Shown: one piece after another, positions 31,918-41,038 of the stretch
How the letters are laid out: the number at the start of each line of letters is the position of its first letter
Position numbering within the stretch: the first letter of the stretch is position 1
NCBI GenBank assembly: GCA_900546325.1
Contig: URCR01000023.1
Location: 1 to 47,337 of the forward strand
Source: an uncultured Lachnospiraceae bacterium
GTDB taxonomy: Bacteria > Bacillota > Clostridia > Lachnospirales > Lachnospiraceae
Length of the DNA stretch: 47,337 nucleotides
Reading direction: 5' to 3'
The notes under the pieces: generated by a model
What the model was told of the DNA's origin: nothing
Seen by the model: only the letters and a program-made list of their open reading frames with translations
The model's database searches: none
Made by a program: the position numbers and the translations under genes

Positions 31918-32928
31918 TTAGAACTTCCCGTTCTCAGCTGCCTCTTGGATACTTACTGCAACAGCAACTGTCATACCAACCATCGGGTTGTTACCTGCTC
32001 CGATCAGTCCCATCATCTCTACGTGTGCAGGAACTGATGAAGATCCGGCAAACTGAGCGTCTGAGTGCATACGTCCCATAGTATCTGTCATACCATAAGA
32101 AGCAGGACCAGCAGCCATGTTATCTGGGTGAAGTGTACGTCCTGTACCACCACCGGAAGCTACTGAGAAGTATTTCTTACCTTGTTCGATACATTCTTTT
32201 TTGTATGTACCTGCTACCGGGTGCTGGAAACGTGTCGGGTTTGTTGAGTTACCTGTGATAGATACGTCAACACCTTCTTTATGCATGATTGCAACACCTT
32301 CTGTTACGTCATTTGCTCCGTAGCAGTTTACTTTGGAACGAAGTCCGTCAGAGTAAGATTTTCTGAATACTTCTTTTACTTCTCCTGTATGATAATCCAT
32401 CTCTGTCTCAACGTATGTAAATCCGTTGATTCTTGAGATGATCTGTGCTGCATCTTTTCCAAGACCATTTAAGATAACTCTTAATGGTTTTTTACGAACT
32501 TTGTTTGCTTTCTCAGCGATACCGATCGCACCTTCAGCAGCTGCGAAAGATTCGTGTCCTGCAAGGAATGCAAAACAATCTGTGTCTTCTTCCAGTAACA
32601 TCTTTCCTAAGTTACCATGTCCTAAACCTACTTTACGCTGGTCAGCAACGGAACCTGGGATACAGAAAGCCTGAAGACCTTCTCCGATTGCAGCGGCAGC
32701 ATCAGCAGCTTTTCTGCAGTCTTTTTTGATTGCGATTGCAGCACCTACGATGTAAGCCCAGCATGCATTTTCAAAACAGATCGGCTGAATTCCTTTTACC
32801 TGATCGTAAACATTTAATCCAGCGTCTTTTGTAATTTTTTCAGCTTCTTCGATAGAAGCGATACCATAGCTGTTCAATACGCTATTGATTTTGTCAATAC
32901 GTCTTTCATATGATTCAAATAAAGCCAT
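31918..32928 (-). CDS. GGGtGRT protein
   Basis: A 336-residue protein named for its GGGTGRT motif (in SVASGGGTGRTLHPDN). It is soluble and highly conserved among Clostridia and some other anaerobes, and occurs next to an IscU-like scaffold gene as here (44 bases upstream). I know no established reaction. Gly-rich segments GLGHGNLG and SGGGTGRT could bind a phosphate or cofactor; conserved His and Asp (GHESF, HPDN, HSDAQFAG) could hold a metal. Codon use is highly biased (few rare codons, GTA/GTT, CCA, TCT preferred), pointing to strong expression. Start follows AGGAGG. Confidence 0.85.
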   Translation of the reverse strand: MALFESYERRIDKINSVLNSYGIASIEEAEKITKDAGLNVYDQVKGIQPICFENACWAYIVGAAIAIKKDCRKAADAAAAIGEGLQAFCIPGSVADQRKVGLGHGNLGKMLLEEDTDCFAFLAGHESFAAAEGAIGIAEKANKVRKKPLRVILNGLGKDAAQIISRINGFTYVETEMDYHTGEVKEVFRKSYSDGLRSKVNCYGANDVTEGVAIMHKEGVDVSITGNSTNPTRFQHPVAGTYKKECIEQGKKYFSVASGGGTGRTLHPDNMAAGPASYGMTDTMGRMHSDAQFAGSSSVPAHVEMMGLIGAGNNPMVGMTVAVAVSIQEAAENGKF

Positions 32929-32972
32929 TTTCTACGTCCTCCTGATTTTTCTCTATTTACTAACGAAGCAGA

Positions 32973-33665
32973 CTATTCAGCTCTTGGGTCGATGATCTTC
33001 ACTGCATCATCCACACGTCCATACTGTCCTTTTGCTTTTTCCCATGCTGTGTTAGGGTCATCACCTTTTTTGATAAAGTCTGTTAATTTTCCGAGGCTTA
33101 CGAACTGGTAACCAATGATTTCATTGTCAGCATCTAAAGCGATACCTGTTACATATCCTTCTGCCATTTCAAGATAACGAGGACCTTTTGCTAATGTACC
33201 GTACATTGTACCAACCTGAGAACGAAGTCCTTTTCCTAAGTCTTCAAGACCAGCACCTACCGGAAGTCCGTCTTCTGAGAATGCACTCTGAGTTCTTCCG
33301 TATACGATCTGTAAGAAAAGTTCTCTCATAGCTGTATTGATTGCATCACAGACTAAGTCTGTGTTAAGTGCTTCTAAAATTGTCTTTCCCGGAAGGATCT
33401 CAGAAGCCATCGCTGCTGAGTGAGTCATTCCTGAACATCCGATTGTCTCTACTAATGCTTCTTGAATAATACCGTCTTTTACATTCAATGTCAGCTTGCA
33501 GGCTCCCTGCTGTGGTGCACACCAGCCCACACCATGTGTTAATCCGGAAATATCTTTTACTTCCTTTGCCTGTACCCATTTTGCTTCTTCTGGGATTGGA
33601 GCTGGTCCGTGATTAACGCCCTGAGCTACCGGACACATTGTTTGTACTTCATGTGAATAAATCAT
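32973..33665 (-). CDS. IscU-like iron-sulfur scaffold protein
   Basis: A 230-residue protein with an IscU/NifU-N-like fold that may carry an Fe-S cluster. Three Cys can be placed: GVGWCAPQQGAC (Cys49 and Cys56), and IGCSGMTHSAAMA (Cys77). It is longer than housekeeping IscU (about 130 residues), with a C-terminal extension (from about 130). It is the partner of the GGGtGRT gene downstream and shares its high-expression codon bias. Start follows AAAGGAG by 8 bases. The pair probably forms a two-gene operon. Its role, whether general Fe-S supply or a dedicated substrate, is unknown. Confidence 0.82.
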   Translation of the reverse strand: MIYSHEVQTMCPVAQGVNHGPAPIPEEAKWVQAKEVKDISGLTHGVGWCAPQQGACKLTLNVKDGIIQEALVETIGCSGMTHSAAMASEILPGKTILEALNTDLVCDAINTAMRELFLQIVYGRTQSAFSEDGLPVGAGLEDLGKGLRSQVGTMYGTLAKGPRYLEMAEGYVTGIALDADNEIIGYQFVSLGKLTDFIKKGDDPNTAWEKAKGQYGRVDDAVKIIDPRAE

Positions 33666-33862
33666 GTTAAGACTCCTTTCAAATATGTATGATTTTACTT
33701 ATGATGATTGTTATAACTTTAACATCACATATATGATATATTTTCTCATAAACTTCTGATTTCGTCTATATCTTTTTCAGTTTTTTTCATATTTCGACAG
33801 TCCCATGTGGGAAAGATCAAAAAAGCTGTCGTTCCTTGTCACTTTTCACAATAGTTTTTCCA

Positions 33863-34348
33863 CTATTTTGTCGAAGACTCTTCTTCCATCTGTACTTCCA
33901 AAAGTTTCAATGCTTCCTCCACCGACGCGTTTCTGTTTTCCTGCCTTGTTCCATGAAATCTGCACTCTTTTGTGACTGTCTTTCCACATAGATGACAGCC
34001 GATGTAGACAAGTCCCACCGGTTTTTCTTCGGTTCCTCCAAGCGGTCCTGCAATTCCGGTCACACTGAGCGCCGCATCCGCTCCTGCAGCCTTTGCAGCA
34101 CCCTCTGCCATCTCCTCTGCCGTCTGCGTACTGACTGCTCCATACCGTTCCAGAGTTTCATGCTTCACATGGAGTAATTTTTCCTTCGATTCATTTGCGT
34201 AGGTGATATATCCCTCCTTGTAAATTGCTGAAGCACCTGACACATTCATGATGCGCCCTGCCAAAAGCCCTGCCGTGCAGGACTCGGCGGTGGTCAGATA
34301 CAAACCTCTCTTTTCCAGTTTTTCTACGATTCTCTCTTCCAGACTCAT
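33863..34348 (-). CDS. pncC: Nicotinamide-nucleotide amidohydrolase PncC (CinA C-terminal domain)
   Basis: A 161-residue stand-alone CinA C-terminal domain, which deamidates NMN to nicotinic acid mononucleotide and so recycles NAD breakdown products. Marks are TTAESCTAGLLAGRI (catalytic Ser/Thr region, about 19-33), the segment YKEGYITYANESK, and SVTGIAGPLGGTEEKPVGLVY split over 95-115. The N-terminal molybdopterin-binding-like half of full CinA is absent, as in E. coli PncC. It lies at the end of the yicC-to-pgsA run but is separated from pgsA by 105 bases with a strong hairpin. Confidence 0.88.
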   Translation of the reverse strand: MSLEERIVEKLEKRGLYLTTAESCTAGLLAGRIMNVSGASAIYKEGYITYANESKEKLLHVKHETLERYGAVSTQTAEEMAEGAAKAAGADAALSVTGIAGPLGGTEEKPVGLVYIGCHLCGKTVTKECRFHGTRQENRNASVEEALKLLEVQMEEESSTK

Positions 34349-34405
34349 TTTATTTTCCTTCTTTCTGCTCTACCATTGACACTCCCTCCAGACAGACTTA
34401 TATAC

Positions 34406-34449
34406 AAGGAAAAGATTGTCTACCCTTTTCGCATCACAATCTTTTCCTT
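34406..34449 (-). terminator. Perfect 14-bp hairpin between pgsA and pncC
   Basis: Arms 34406-34419 and 34436-34449 pair without mismatch. On the minus strand the second arm itself ends in CTTTTCCTT. It lies 4 bases after the pgsA stop and probably ends or attenuates transcription before pncC. Confidence 0.65.
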
Positions 34450-34453
34450 CGCT

Positions 34454-35005
34454 TTACATGCCGCCCTGTGTCAGCACTTCTTTATTCTTCATAATATAAT
34501 CAACCAGAGATACAATCGTCAGGATCAATGATACCCAGATCAGAATCTGTTCGATCAGCGCGAACGCACTTCCTTCAAATGCCGCGATCAGCACGATGAT
34601 CATCGCCATCTGGAATACGGTTTTAAACTTGCCCCAGTAGCTTGCCGCGATCACAATTCCATTGTCCGAAGCGATCAGACGGAATCCACTGATGATAAAT
34701 TCACGGCTGATAATCACAATGACGATCCACGCCTGAAGTCTTCCCATCTCTACAAGACAGATCATCGCCGCACCGACAAGCAGTTTGTCTGCCAGCGGAT
34801 CCATAAATTTTCCGAAATTTGTCACAAGGTTGTATTTCCGCGCAATTTTTCCATCTAAAAGATCTGTCAGACTTGCAATACAGAAAATTGCAAGTGCGAT
34901 CCACTTACTTGCCGCCATCTCTCCACCGAGGGACGGAAGCATGAACCATACAAAAAACGGAATCATGAGCACGCGGACAACTGTCAGTTTGTTTGGTAAA
35001 TTCAT
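34454..35005 (-). CDS. pgsA: CDP-diacylglycerol-glycerol-3-phosphate phosphatidyltransferase
   Basis: A 183-residue membrane enzyme that makes phosphatidylglycerol phosphate from CDP-diacylglycerol and glycerol-3-phosphate, the first committed step to phosphatidylglycerol and cardiolipin. The CDP-alcohol transferase motif D-G-x2-A-R-x8-G-x3-D-x3-D is exact in LLDGKIARKYNLVTNFGKFM then DPLADK (about 46-70). About five to six membrane segments are visible. It overlaps the rimO stop by one base, so translation is coupled. Normal length. Confidence 0.93.
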   Translation of the reverse strand: MNLPNKLTVVRVLMIPFFVWFMLPSLGGEMAASKWIALAIFCIASLTDLLDGKIARKYNLVTNFGKFMDPLADKLLVGAAMICLVEMGRLQAWIVIVIISREFIISGFRLIASDNGIVIAASYWGKFKTVFQMAMIIVLIAAFEGSAFALIEQILIWVSLILTIVSLVDYIMKNKEVLTQGGM

Positions 35006-36327
35006 TATACAATCTCTCCTATCAAATCATATTCCAGCGCCCCGGTCACTTTTACTCTTGCAAAGTCTCCGGACATCAGTTCTTCATCTGTATTTACAAA
35101 GATCAGGCCGTCAACATTCGGGGCGTCTTTGTAAGTTCTTCCAACATATGCATTCTCATCGGCGATCTTTCCTTCGATCATCACAAGCACTTCTCTTCCG
35201 ATCATATCTTCCGCCCGTTCAAACGCGATATCCTGCTGAAGCTCCATCAGTTCCGCCTGACGGTCTTCCTTGACACTCTCCTCGATCTGATCCGGCATCG
35301 TCGCTGCCGGAGTATCCTCCTCCGGTGAATAAGTAAATACGCCAAGCCGGTCAAATTCCATCTGATCCACGAAATCCATCAACTCCTCATGCTGTTCTTC
35401 GATCTCTCCCGGAAATCCGGTGATCAATGTCGTACGCAGCGTAATATCCGGGATCTCTCTTCTTAGTTTTTCAATGATCTCAATCAACTGTGCTTTGGAA
35501 GTCCGGCGTCCCATTCTCTTTAAGATGCCGTCACTTGCATGCTGGATCGGCAGGTCTAGATAATGGCAGATCTTGCTCTCCTCTTTCATGACCTGGATCA
35601 GTTCATCTGTGATTTCCTCCGGATAACAGTATAAAATACGGATCCAGCGGATTCCTGCAATTTTACATAATTCCTTTAGCAGCTTGTGCAGTGATTTCTC
35701 TCCGTAAAGATCTTTTCCGTAAAGTGTTGTCTCCTGCGCCACAAGGATCAGTTCCTTTACTCCCTGCTCTGCAAGCTCTTCTGCCTCGCGGATCAGCTGC
35801 TCCATCGGAACACTGCGGAAATTCCCGCGGATCTTCGGGATAATACAGTATGTACAATGCTTATCACAGCCTTCTGCAATCTTCAGATAAGCAAAATGTC
35901 CTCCGGTTGTCACAAGTCTTCTGCTGTCTACGGAAGGAAGTGCATCAATATCTGTCATCTGCAAATAGTGATGCCCTCCCAGTGCCTCATCTACAGCATC
36001 TAAAATCTTATCATAGGAAGTTGTTCCAAGAACTGCATCTACTTCCGGAATCTCATCAATAATCTCCTGTTGATAACGCTGTGCAAGACATCCGGTCACA
36101 ATCAGTGCTTTTAACTTTCCTTCTTTTTTCAATTCTGACATTTCCAAAATGGTCTGGATACTCTCTTCCTTTGCATCGTGAATAAAGCAGCAGGTATTGA
36201 TGACAATAATGTCTGCCTCACTCTCATCTTCCACCATCTGATATCCTCTTGATGCCAGCATTCCCAACATCACCTCAGTATCTACCAGATTCTTATCACA
36301 CCCCAGTGATACAAATAATATATTCAT
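35005..36327 (-). CDS. rimO: Ribosomal protein S12 methylthiotransferase RimO
   Basis: A 440-residue radical SAM methylthiotransferase that modifies Asp88 of ribosomal protein S12. The N-terminal UPF0004 domain has VSLGCDKNLVDTE (Cys10) and INTCCFIHDAKEES, together giving the three auxiliary-cluster Cys with CLAQRY. The radical SAM motif is CDKHCTYCIIPKIRG (C-x3-C-x2-C), and a C-terminal TRAM domain closes the protein. RimO rather than MiaB follows from the GCDKNLVD start, the PKIRG after the cluster, and length. Sits between rpoZ and pgsA in a conserved clostridial order. Confidence 0.93.
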   Translation of the reverse strand: MNILFVSLGCDKNLVDTEVMLGMLASRGYQMVEDESEADIIVINTCCFIHDAKEESIQTILEMSELKKEGKLKALIVTGCLAQRYQQEIIDEIPEVDAVLGTTSYDKILDAVDEALGGHHYLQMTDIDALPSVDSRRLVTTGGHFAYLKIAEGCDKHCTYCIIPKIRGNFRSVPMEQLIREAEELAEQGVKELILVAQETTLYGKDLYGEKSLHKLLKELCKIAGIRWIRILYCYPEEITDELIQVMKEESKICHYLDLPIQHASDGILKRMGRRTSKAQLIEIIEKLRREIPDITLRTTLITGFPGEIEEQHEELMDFVDQMEFDRLGVFTYSPEEDTPAATMPDQIEESVKEDRQAELMELQQDIAFERAEDMIGREVLVMIEGKIADENAYVGRTYKDAPNVDGLIFVNTDEELMSGDFARVKVTGALEYDLIGEIV

Positions 36328-36354
36328 CTGTTATTTTCTCCTACACATTTATTA

Positions 36355-36378
36355 AGGCAGATACTTATGCATCTGCCT
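36355..36378 (-). terminator. Hairpin between rpoZ and rimO
   Basis: An 8-bp stem AGGCAGAT/ATCTGCCT (36355-36362 with 36371-36378) just past the rpoZ stop. No strong T-run, so it may only attenuate. Confidence 0.45.
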
Positions 36379-36386
36379 CTGCGGTT

Positions 36387-36632
36387 CTATTCGTTTGAAT
36401 CATCCTCTGCAATGATCTTAATCTTTCCCTTGTTCAACTCATCAATTGCGATGGAAAGCGGCTTTTCTCCGTCCTTCGCGCGGACAAGCGGCATCTCTCC
36501 TCCGATGATCTGTCTTGCTCTCTTTGCTGTTGCAAGTACAATAGAATAACGGCTGTTGACGATTTTTGTAGCCCCTTCTTCTACGTCCTGGTTTACGACT
36601 TTCATTAAGTCTGTATAAGATGGATGTAACAT
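36387..36632 (-). CDS. rpoZ: RNA polymerase omega subunit
   Basis: An 81-residue omega subunit, which helps assemble RNA polymerase by chaperoning the beta-prime subunit. Visible are the N-terminal MLHPSYTDLM, then NSRYSIVLATAKRARQI (the conserved R-Y-x-L/I-V-x-A-T-A-x-R-A-R core, about 27-43) and a C-terminal KPLSIAIDEL. It begins 1 base after gmk ends, so the two are co-translated; this gmk-rpoZ order is general in Firmicutes. Confidence 0.93.
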   Translation of the reverse strand: MLHPSYTDLMKVVNQDVEEGATKIVNSRYSIVLATAKRARQIIGGEMPLVRAKDGEKPLSIAIDELNKGKIKIIAEDDSNE

Positions 36633-36633
36633 T

Positions 36634-37269
36634 CTATGATTCTCCTTTCAAATTTTCATCTAATTCTTCTTTGATCTGAGCCATGAATTGCCGGTTGCGA
36701 AAACTTCTTCTGTGCTCTCCCTGAATGATATGGTGCATCTCCTCGATACAGGTATCCAGGTCATCATTGACGATCAGATAGTCATATGCCTCCATGCCCT
36801 CAGCTTCCTCTGCGGCTCTCTGCATGCGGGATTCAATCACTTCCATTGTCTCCGTTCCGCGCCCTACCAGCCGCTCCTTTAATACAGCAGCACTCGGCGG
36901 AGTCACGAACAATAACAGCGTCTCAGGGAATTTTTCTTTGACTTTCAACGCCCCCTGGATCTCAATCTCCAGAATGACATCCTTTCCTTTCGACAACTGT
37001 TCTTCCACATATGCGCGCGGTGTGCCATAATAATTATTTACATATCTAGCATACTCTATAAGTTCCTCTTGTGCAATCATTTTTTCAAATTCTTCGGTTT
37101 CTTTGAAAAAATATGCCTTTCCTTCCTCTTCTCCCTCACGCGGTTTTCTCGTTGTGGCAGAAATAGAAAGTGCATAGTTATCATACTTTTCCAACAGTCC
37201 TTTCATCAACGTCCCTTTGCCCGCTCCGGAAAATCCGGATACTACAATCAAAATTCCTTTCTGTTCCAT
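36634..37269 (-). CDS. gmk: Guanylate kinase
   Basis: A 211-residue kinase that turns GMP into GDP with ATP. The P-loop is SGFSGAGKGT (11-20), followed by the GMP-binding SATTRKPREGE, YYGTPRA and the EIEIQGA strand. The start follows GGAGAACAG. yicC lies 55 bases upstream; in many Firmicutes a small remA (DUF370) gene sits between yicC and gmk, and here it is absent. Gmk also controls the GTP pool that would feed alarmone synthesis, but no direct tie to the RelA/SpoT gene is seen. Confidence 0.95.
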   Translation of the reverse strand: MEQKGILIVVSGFSGAGKGTLMKGLLEKYDNYALSISATTRKPREGEEEGKAYFFKETEEFEKMIAQEELIEYARYVNNYYGTPRAYVEEQLSKGKDVILEIEIQGALKVKEKFPETLLLFVTPPSAAVLKERLVGRGTETMEVIESRMQRAAEEAEGMEAYDYLIVNDDLDTCIEEMHHIIQGEHRRSFRNRQFMAQIKEELDENLKGES

Positions 37270-37324
37270 CTGTTCTCCTCACAATTCTCTATTCGATATT
37301 TTGCAGCTGTTTCTCCCATTTTTC

Positions 37325-38203
37325 TTATTCTATGTTTTGAATCTGCTCTCTTACTTTCTCAATCTCGGTCTTCAGATCGATCGCCCGGTTGGAGATCTCC
37401 AGATTGTTCGCCTTAGACAGAATCGTATTTGCCTCCCGGTTCATCTCCTGTGCAATGAAATCCAGCTTTCTTCCAATTCCTTCCGCTTCTTCCAGCGTCT
37501 GTTTCATATGTTCAATATGACTTCTCAGACGTACAACTTCCTCATCTGTACAAATCTTATCTGCAAAGATTACCACTTCCGCCGCAATTCTTCCTTCATC
37601 GATCTGTGTATCTGCAAGCAGTTCCTTCATCTTTGCCTCCAGCTTCGCACGGTAATCTGCAACGATCTCCGGAGAATGTTCTTCAATATAAGTCACTTTT
37701 TCGAGCATTCCATCTAACTTTTGGATCAGATCTTTCTTCAGGTGTTCTCCTTCGACGCTTCTCGTTTCCACAAACTGGCGGCATGCTCCCTCCAGTGCTT
37801 TGCTCAGTCCGTTCCAGATCTCTTCTTCGTCTACCGTCTGTTCTTCCATCGTAAATACTTCCGGATATCTGGAGAGCGTTGACACACGGATGTCGTTTTC
37901 CAGTGAAAACTTTTCTGACATCTCCCGGAAGTATCTGAGATATTCTGCTGCCAGGGATTCGTTATATTTTAATGCGATCTGCCCTTCTGACATATCTTCG
38001 TAAGTAATGAAAATATCTACTTTCCCGCGCTGCACATATTTCTTCAAAAGCGTACGGATTGCAGACTCGAAGAAGTTTAATTTCTTCGGCATACGGATAT
38101 TTACATCAAGATACCGGTGATTCACTCCCTTCATCTCAACAATAAATTTACGTTCTGACTCTGCAATCTCACAGCGTCCAAAACCCGTCATACTTTTTAT
38201 CAT
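37325..38203 (-). CDS. yicC: YicC-family endoribonuclease
   Basis: A 292-residue YicC protein. The N-terminal MIKSMTGFGR is diagnostic, followed by the YicC core and the C-terminal DUF1732 helix bundle with IAQEMNREANTILSKAN. Recent work describes YicC as an endoribonuclease acting on small RNAs; its role in Clostridia is not known. The ATG at 38203 (8 bases after GAGGG) gives the standard start, whereas a GTG at 38221 would add six residues. It leads the transcript yicC-gmk-rpoZ-rimO-pgsA from a strong promoter. Confidence 0.92.
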   Translation of the reverse strand: MIKSMTGFGRCEIAESERKFIVEMKGVNHRYLDVNIRMPKKLNFFESAIRTLLKKYVQRGKVDIFITYEDMSEGQIALKYNESLAAEYLRYFREMSEKFSLENDIRVSTLSRYPEVFTMEEQTVDEEEIWNGLSKALEGACRQFVETRSVEGEHLKKDLIQKLDGMLEKVTYIEEHSPEIVADYRAKLEAKMKELLADTQIDEGRIAAEVVIFADKICTDEEVVRLRSHIEHMKQTLEEAEGIGRKLDFIAQEMNREANTILSKANNLEISNRAIDLKTEIEKVREQIQNIE

Positions 38204-38250
38204 AATCTTTGCCCTCTTCACTTTTTCTTTCGGTCTTTTTGCTAGACTTT

Positions 38251-38279
38251 ATTATAATGGATTTACTCTTTATCGTCAA
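38251..38279 (-). promoter_or_regulatory. Promoter of the yicC operon
   Basis: On the minus strand TTGACG (38274-38279), a 17-base spacer and TATAAT (38251-38256). Confidence 0.85.
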
Positions 38280-38288
38280 TCGCAATTC

Positions 38289-38317
38289 TTTACCTCATAC
38301 AAAAGTCATGGTATACT
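38289..38317 (+). promoter_or_regulatory. Promoter of rqcH
   Basis: TTTACC (38289-38294), 17-base spacer, TATACT (38312-38317). Divergent from and close to the yicC promoter. Confidence 0.65.
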
Positions 38318-38414
38318 ATTACAGAAATGTCCTGGCAGATTTTCTGCCTGCCGGTGTCCATGGAATTTTTTATTTCCATCCACCTCATCACATTTAGGAA
38401 AAGAGGAATTACTT

Positions 38415-40154
38415 ATGGCTTTTGATGGGATTACAATCGCAAATATTGTACATGAATTAAATAGAAACCTGCTCGACGGCAGAATCAACAAAATCGCACA
38501 GCCCGAGACAGATGAGCTGCTGCTGACCATAAAGACACCTGCCGGACAGCGCAGGCTCAGCATCTCCGCCAGCGCCTCGCTGCCGTTAATCTATCTGACG
38601 GAGGGAAACAAACCAAGTCCGATGACTGCCCCGAACTTCTGTATGCTGCTTCGAAAGCATATCAACAACGGGCGGATTACGAAAATCTGGCAGCCAAAAC
38701 TGGAACGAATCATTCATTTTGAGATTGAGCATCTCGATGAACTCGGAGATCTCTGTAAGAAAGAACTGATCGTGGAAATTATGGGAAAACACAGCAACAT
38801 TATCTTCTGCAGCGAAGACGGGACGATCATTGACAGTATCAAACATGTATCGTCCCAGATGAGTTCTGTCCGTGAGGTTTTACCGGGACGTACTTATTTT
38901 GTCCCGGATACGATGGAGAAATCCGATCCCCTCTCGGTCTCTTTCGCAGAATTTCAGCGGGTACTGACTGAAAAACCAATGCCGCTTGCCAAAGCGGTCT
39001 ACACAAGTTTTACCGGGGTCAGCCCGGTCGCTGCCGAAGAGATCTGTTATCTCTCCGGGATCGACTCCGCAATGACTCCGAGAGAACTCTCCGAAGATCT
39101 TCTGACACACCTTTACCGTCAGTTTACATTGTACTTTGAGGAAGTGTCTGCCGGACAATTTTCTCCGGCAATCTATTATAATGGTGCAGAACCGAAGGAA
39201 TTCAGTTCTCTTCCACTGACACATTTCTCCCGGTATACAAGAAAGGAATATGACTCGATTTCACGCCTGCTGGAAGACTATTACGCAGAAAAAAACACAC
39301 TGACCCGCATCCGCCAGAAATCCGTCGACCTGCGGCGTGTTGTGCAGACTGCCCTGGAACGGAACCGCAAGAAATATGACTTACAGGCAAAGCAGCTCCG
39401 AGATACGGAAAACCGTGAAAAATTCAAAGTCTACGGTGAGCTGATCCACACCTACGGCTACAATTTGGAGCCCGGTGCAAAAAAACTGGAAGCGCTGAAC
39501 TATTACACAAACGAAATGATCACAATTCCGTTGGATGGCCCAAAAACCCCACAGGAAAATGCACTGAAATATTTTGAAAAATACAATAAACAGAAACGTA
39601 CTTTCGAGGCACTGACTTCTCTGATCGAAGAGACAAGAGATGATATTTCCTATCTGGAATCGGTCAGCAATGCGCTCGATATTGCACTCAGCGAAGATGA
39701 TCTGACACAGATCAAAGAAGAGTTGATCGAATCCGGATACATCCGTCGGAAATTTACGAAAAAGAAAGTAAAGATCACAAGCAGGCCGTTCCACTACCTG
39801 TCCAGTGACGGCTTTCACATGTATGTCGGCAAAAACAACCTGCAAAATGAGGAACTCACCTTCCACTTTGCCTCCGGAAATGACTGGTGGTTTCATGCCA
39901 AAGGAATCCCCGGCTCTCACGTCATCGTAAAGACAAACGGAGAAGAACTGCCGGACCACACCTTTGAGGAGGCCGGGAAACTTGCCGCGTACTATTCGAA
40001 GAACCGCGGAAGTGAAAAGATCGAGATTGATTACATTGAAAAAAAACATGTCAAAAAGCCAAAGGGCGGAAAACCTGGATTTGTCGTGTATTACACCAAT
40101 TACTCACTGATGATCGACTCGGATATTTCACAGATCAAGCAGCTTGAAGACTGA
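38415..40154 (+). CDS. rqcH: Ribosome quality-control factor RqcH (NFACT family)
   Basis: A 579-residue NFACT protein, homologue of eukaryotic Rqc2/NEMF. It binds 50S subunits that carry a stalled peptide and, with RqcP, adds alanine tails that mark the peptide for decay. The N-terminal NFACT-N domain shows MAFDGITIANIVHELN and DGRINKIAQPETDE; the middle is two helix-hairpin-helix motifs and a coiled coil (about 285-440); the NFACT-R domain is at the end with the block WWFHAKGIPGSHVIV. Older annotations call this a fibronectin-binding protein. Length is normal. Start follows AGGAATTA, a weak site. Confidence 0.92.
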   Translation: MAFDGITIANIVHELNRNLLDGRINKIAQPETDELLLTIKTPAGQRRLSISASASLPLIYLTEGNKPSPMTAPNFCMLLRKHINNGRITKIWQPKLERIIHFEIEHLDELGDLCKKELIVEIMGKHSNIIFCSEDGTIIDSIKHVSSQMSSVREVLPGRTYFVPDTMEKSDPLSVSFAEFQRVLTEKPMPLAKAVYTSFTGVSPVAAEEICYLSGIDSAMTPRELSEDLLTHLYRQFTLYFEEVSAGQFSPAIYYNGAEPKEFSSLPLTHFSRYTRKEYDSISRLLEDYYAEKNTLTRIRQKSVDLRRVVQTALERNRKKYDLQAKQLRDTENREKFKVYGELIHTYGYNLEPGAKKLEALNYYTNEMITIPLDGPKTPQENALKYFEKYNKQKRTFEALTSLIEETRDDISYLESVSNALDIALSEDDLTQIKEELIESGYIRRKFTKKKVKITSRPFHYLSSDGFHMYVGKNNLQNEELTFHFASGNDWWFHAKGIPGSHVIVKTNGEELPDHTFEEAGKLAAYYSKNRGSEKIEIDYIEKKHVKKPKGGKPGFVVYYTNYSLMIDSDISQIKQLED

Positions 40155-40217
40155 TCAAATAGGAATACATAATGCCCGCAAATAGCAATTCCATTTTATG
40201 AAGAAAGGAGACACTCT

Positions 40218-40874
40218 ATGAAAAAATTAGCATTGCTTGTTTATCCGGAATTCAGCCTCCAGGAAGTAATGAATTTATCCCGGCTCTTTCGCTGGAACTA
40301 TAACACAATGACAGAAGTTATCTCCTCTGACAAAAGTCCTGTCAAAAGCGAAGAAGGGATATCTGTTCTTCCTGAAAAAACAACAGATGACTTTGATGTT
40401 TCTGACTATTCGTGTCTAATCCTGCCCGGGTGCAGCGACTTTACAGAAGTATTCAAAGACAAAAAATTATTCAGCTTTCTAAACCGCTTCCATCAAAATA
40501 ATGATCTTCCCATAGGGGCAATCTGTTCAGGTCCACTCCTTTTGGCTCGCTCAGGTGTTCTGACAGGAAAGCAATGGACTGCTTCCATTTTTATGGACTT
40601 TTTTGACTTTTTCCCATTTCTCGAGCGCGAAAATTATGTAGTGTCCCCAATTGTAGTGTCTGGTAATATCGTGACTGCTCAAGGAAATAATTTCAACGGT
40701 TTTGCTGTTGCCATGGCACACCTCCTCGGATTTGAGTGTCCCGATCATATTTTCAGCGGACATATAGATTCATGGAAAAAGGAAGATTATATGCACTATC
40801 TTCCAAAAGAAGCAGTTGCACAGACAAGAAGCATGTTTGGAATTTCAGATTCAGAAACAGAGTACGAAAAATAA
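40218..40874 (+). CDS. DJ-1/PfpI-family protein
   Basis: A 218-residue class I glutamine amidotransferase-like protein of the DJ-1/PfpI superfamily. The N-terminal KKLALLVYPEFSLQEV and the strand LILPGC (near 72) are typical; the nucleophile elbow is IGAICSGPLLLARSG with Cys about 102. The residue after Cys is Ser, not the His of protease-type PfpI, so it is nearer to DJ-1/ThiJ or transcription-linked members. The C-terminal 60 residues are less conserved. It may be a glyoxalase, deglycase or hydrolase; the substrate is unknown. Good GAAAGGAG start site; ends at a strong terminator. Confidence 0.82.
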   Translation: MKKLALLVYPEFSLQEVMNLSRLFRWNYNTMTEVISSDKSPVKSEEGISVLPEKTTDDFDVSDYSCLILPGCSDFTEVFKDKKLFSFLNRFHQNNDLPIGAICSGPLLLARSGVLTGKQWTASIFMDFFDFFPFLERENYVVSPIVVSGNIVTAQGNNFNGFAVAMAHLLGFECPDHIFSGHIDSWKKEDYMHYLPKEAVAQTRSMFGISDSETEYEK

Positions 40875-40979
40875 TATCTTTTTATGCGATTAGCTAAGTC
40901 GCTTGCCTCCCTATATACATCATGCTATCATGCACTGTATCGCTCTTATTTTTCACATATTCTCAAAAGTTCAAAACAA

Positions 40980-41020
40980 AACTGCCGCATCGTTTTTCTC
41001 TAATGCGGCAGTTCTTTTTC
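40980..41020 (+). terminator. Terminator after the DJ-1/PfpI gene
   Basis: An 11-bp stem (40980-40990 with 41003-41013), loop of 12, followed by CTTTTTC. It can also serve the convergent lipoprotein gene. Confidence 0.85.
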
Positions 41021-41038
41021 ATTTTCTTCTTGTTCTAA

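Noticed and set aside
33836..33851. TTGTCACTTTTCACAA as a Rex-type redox operator
   Set aside because: Only one half matches well, and it lies about 170 bases from the IscU-like gene start next to the pncC end.
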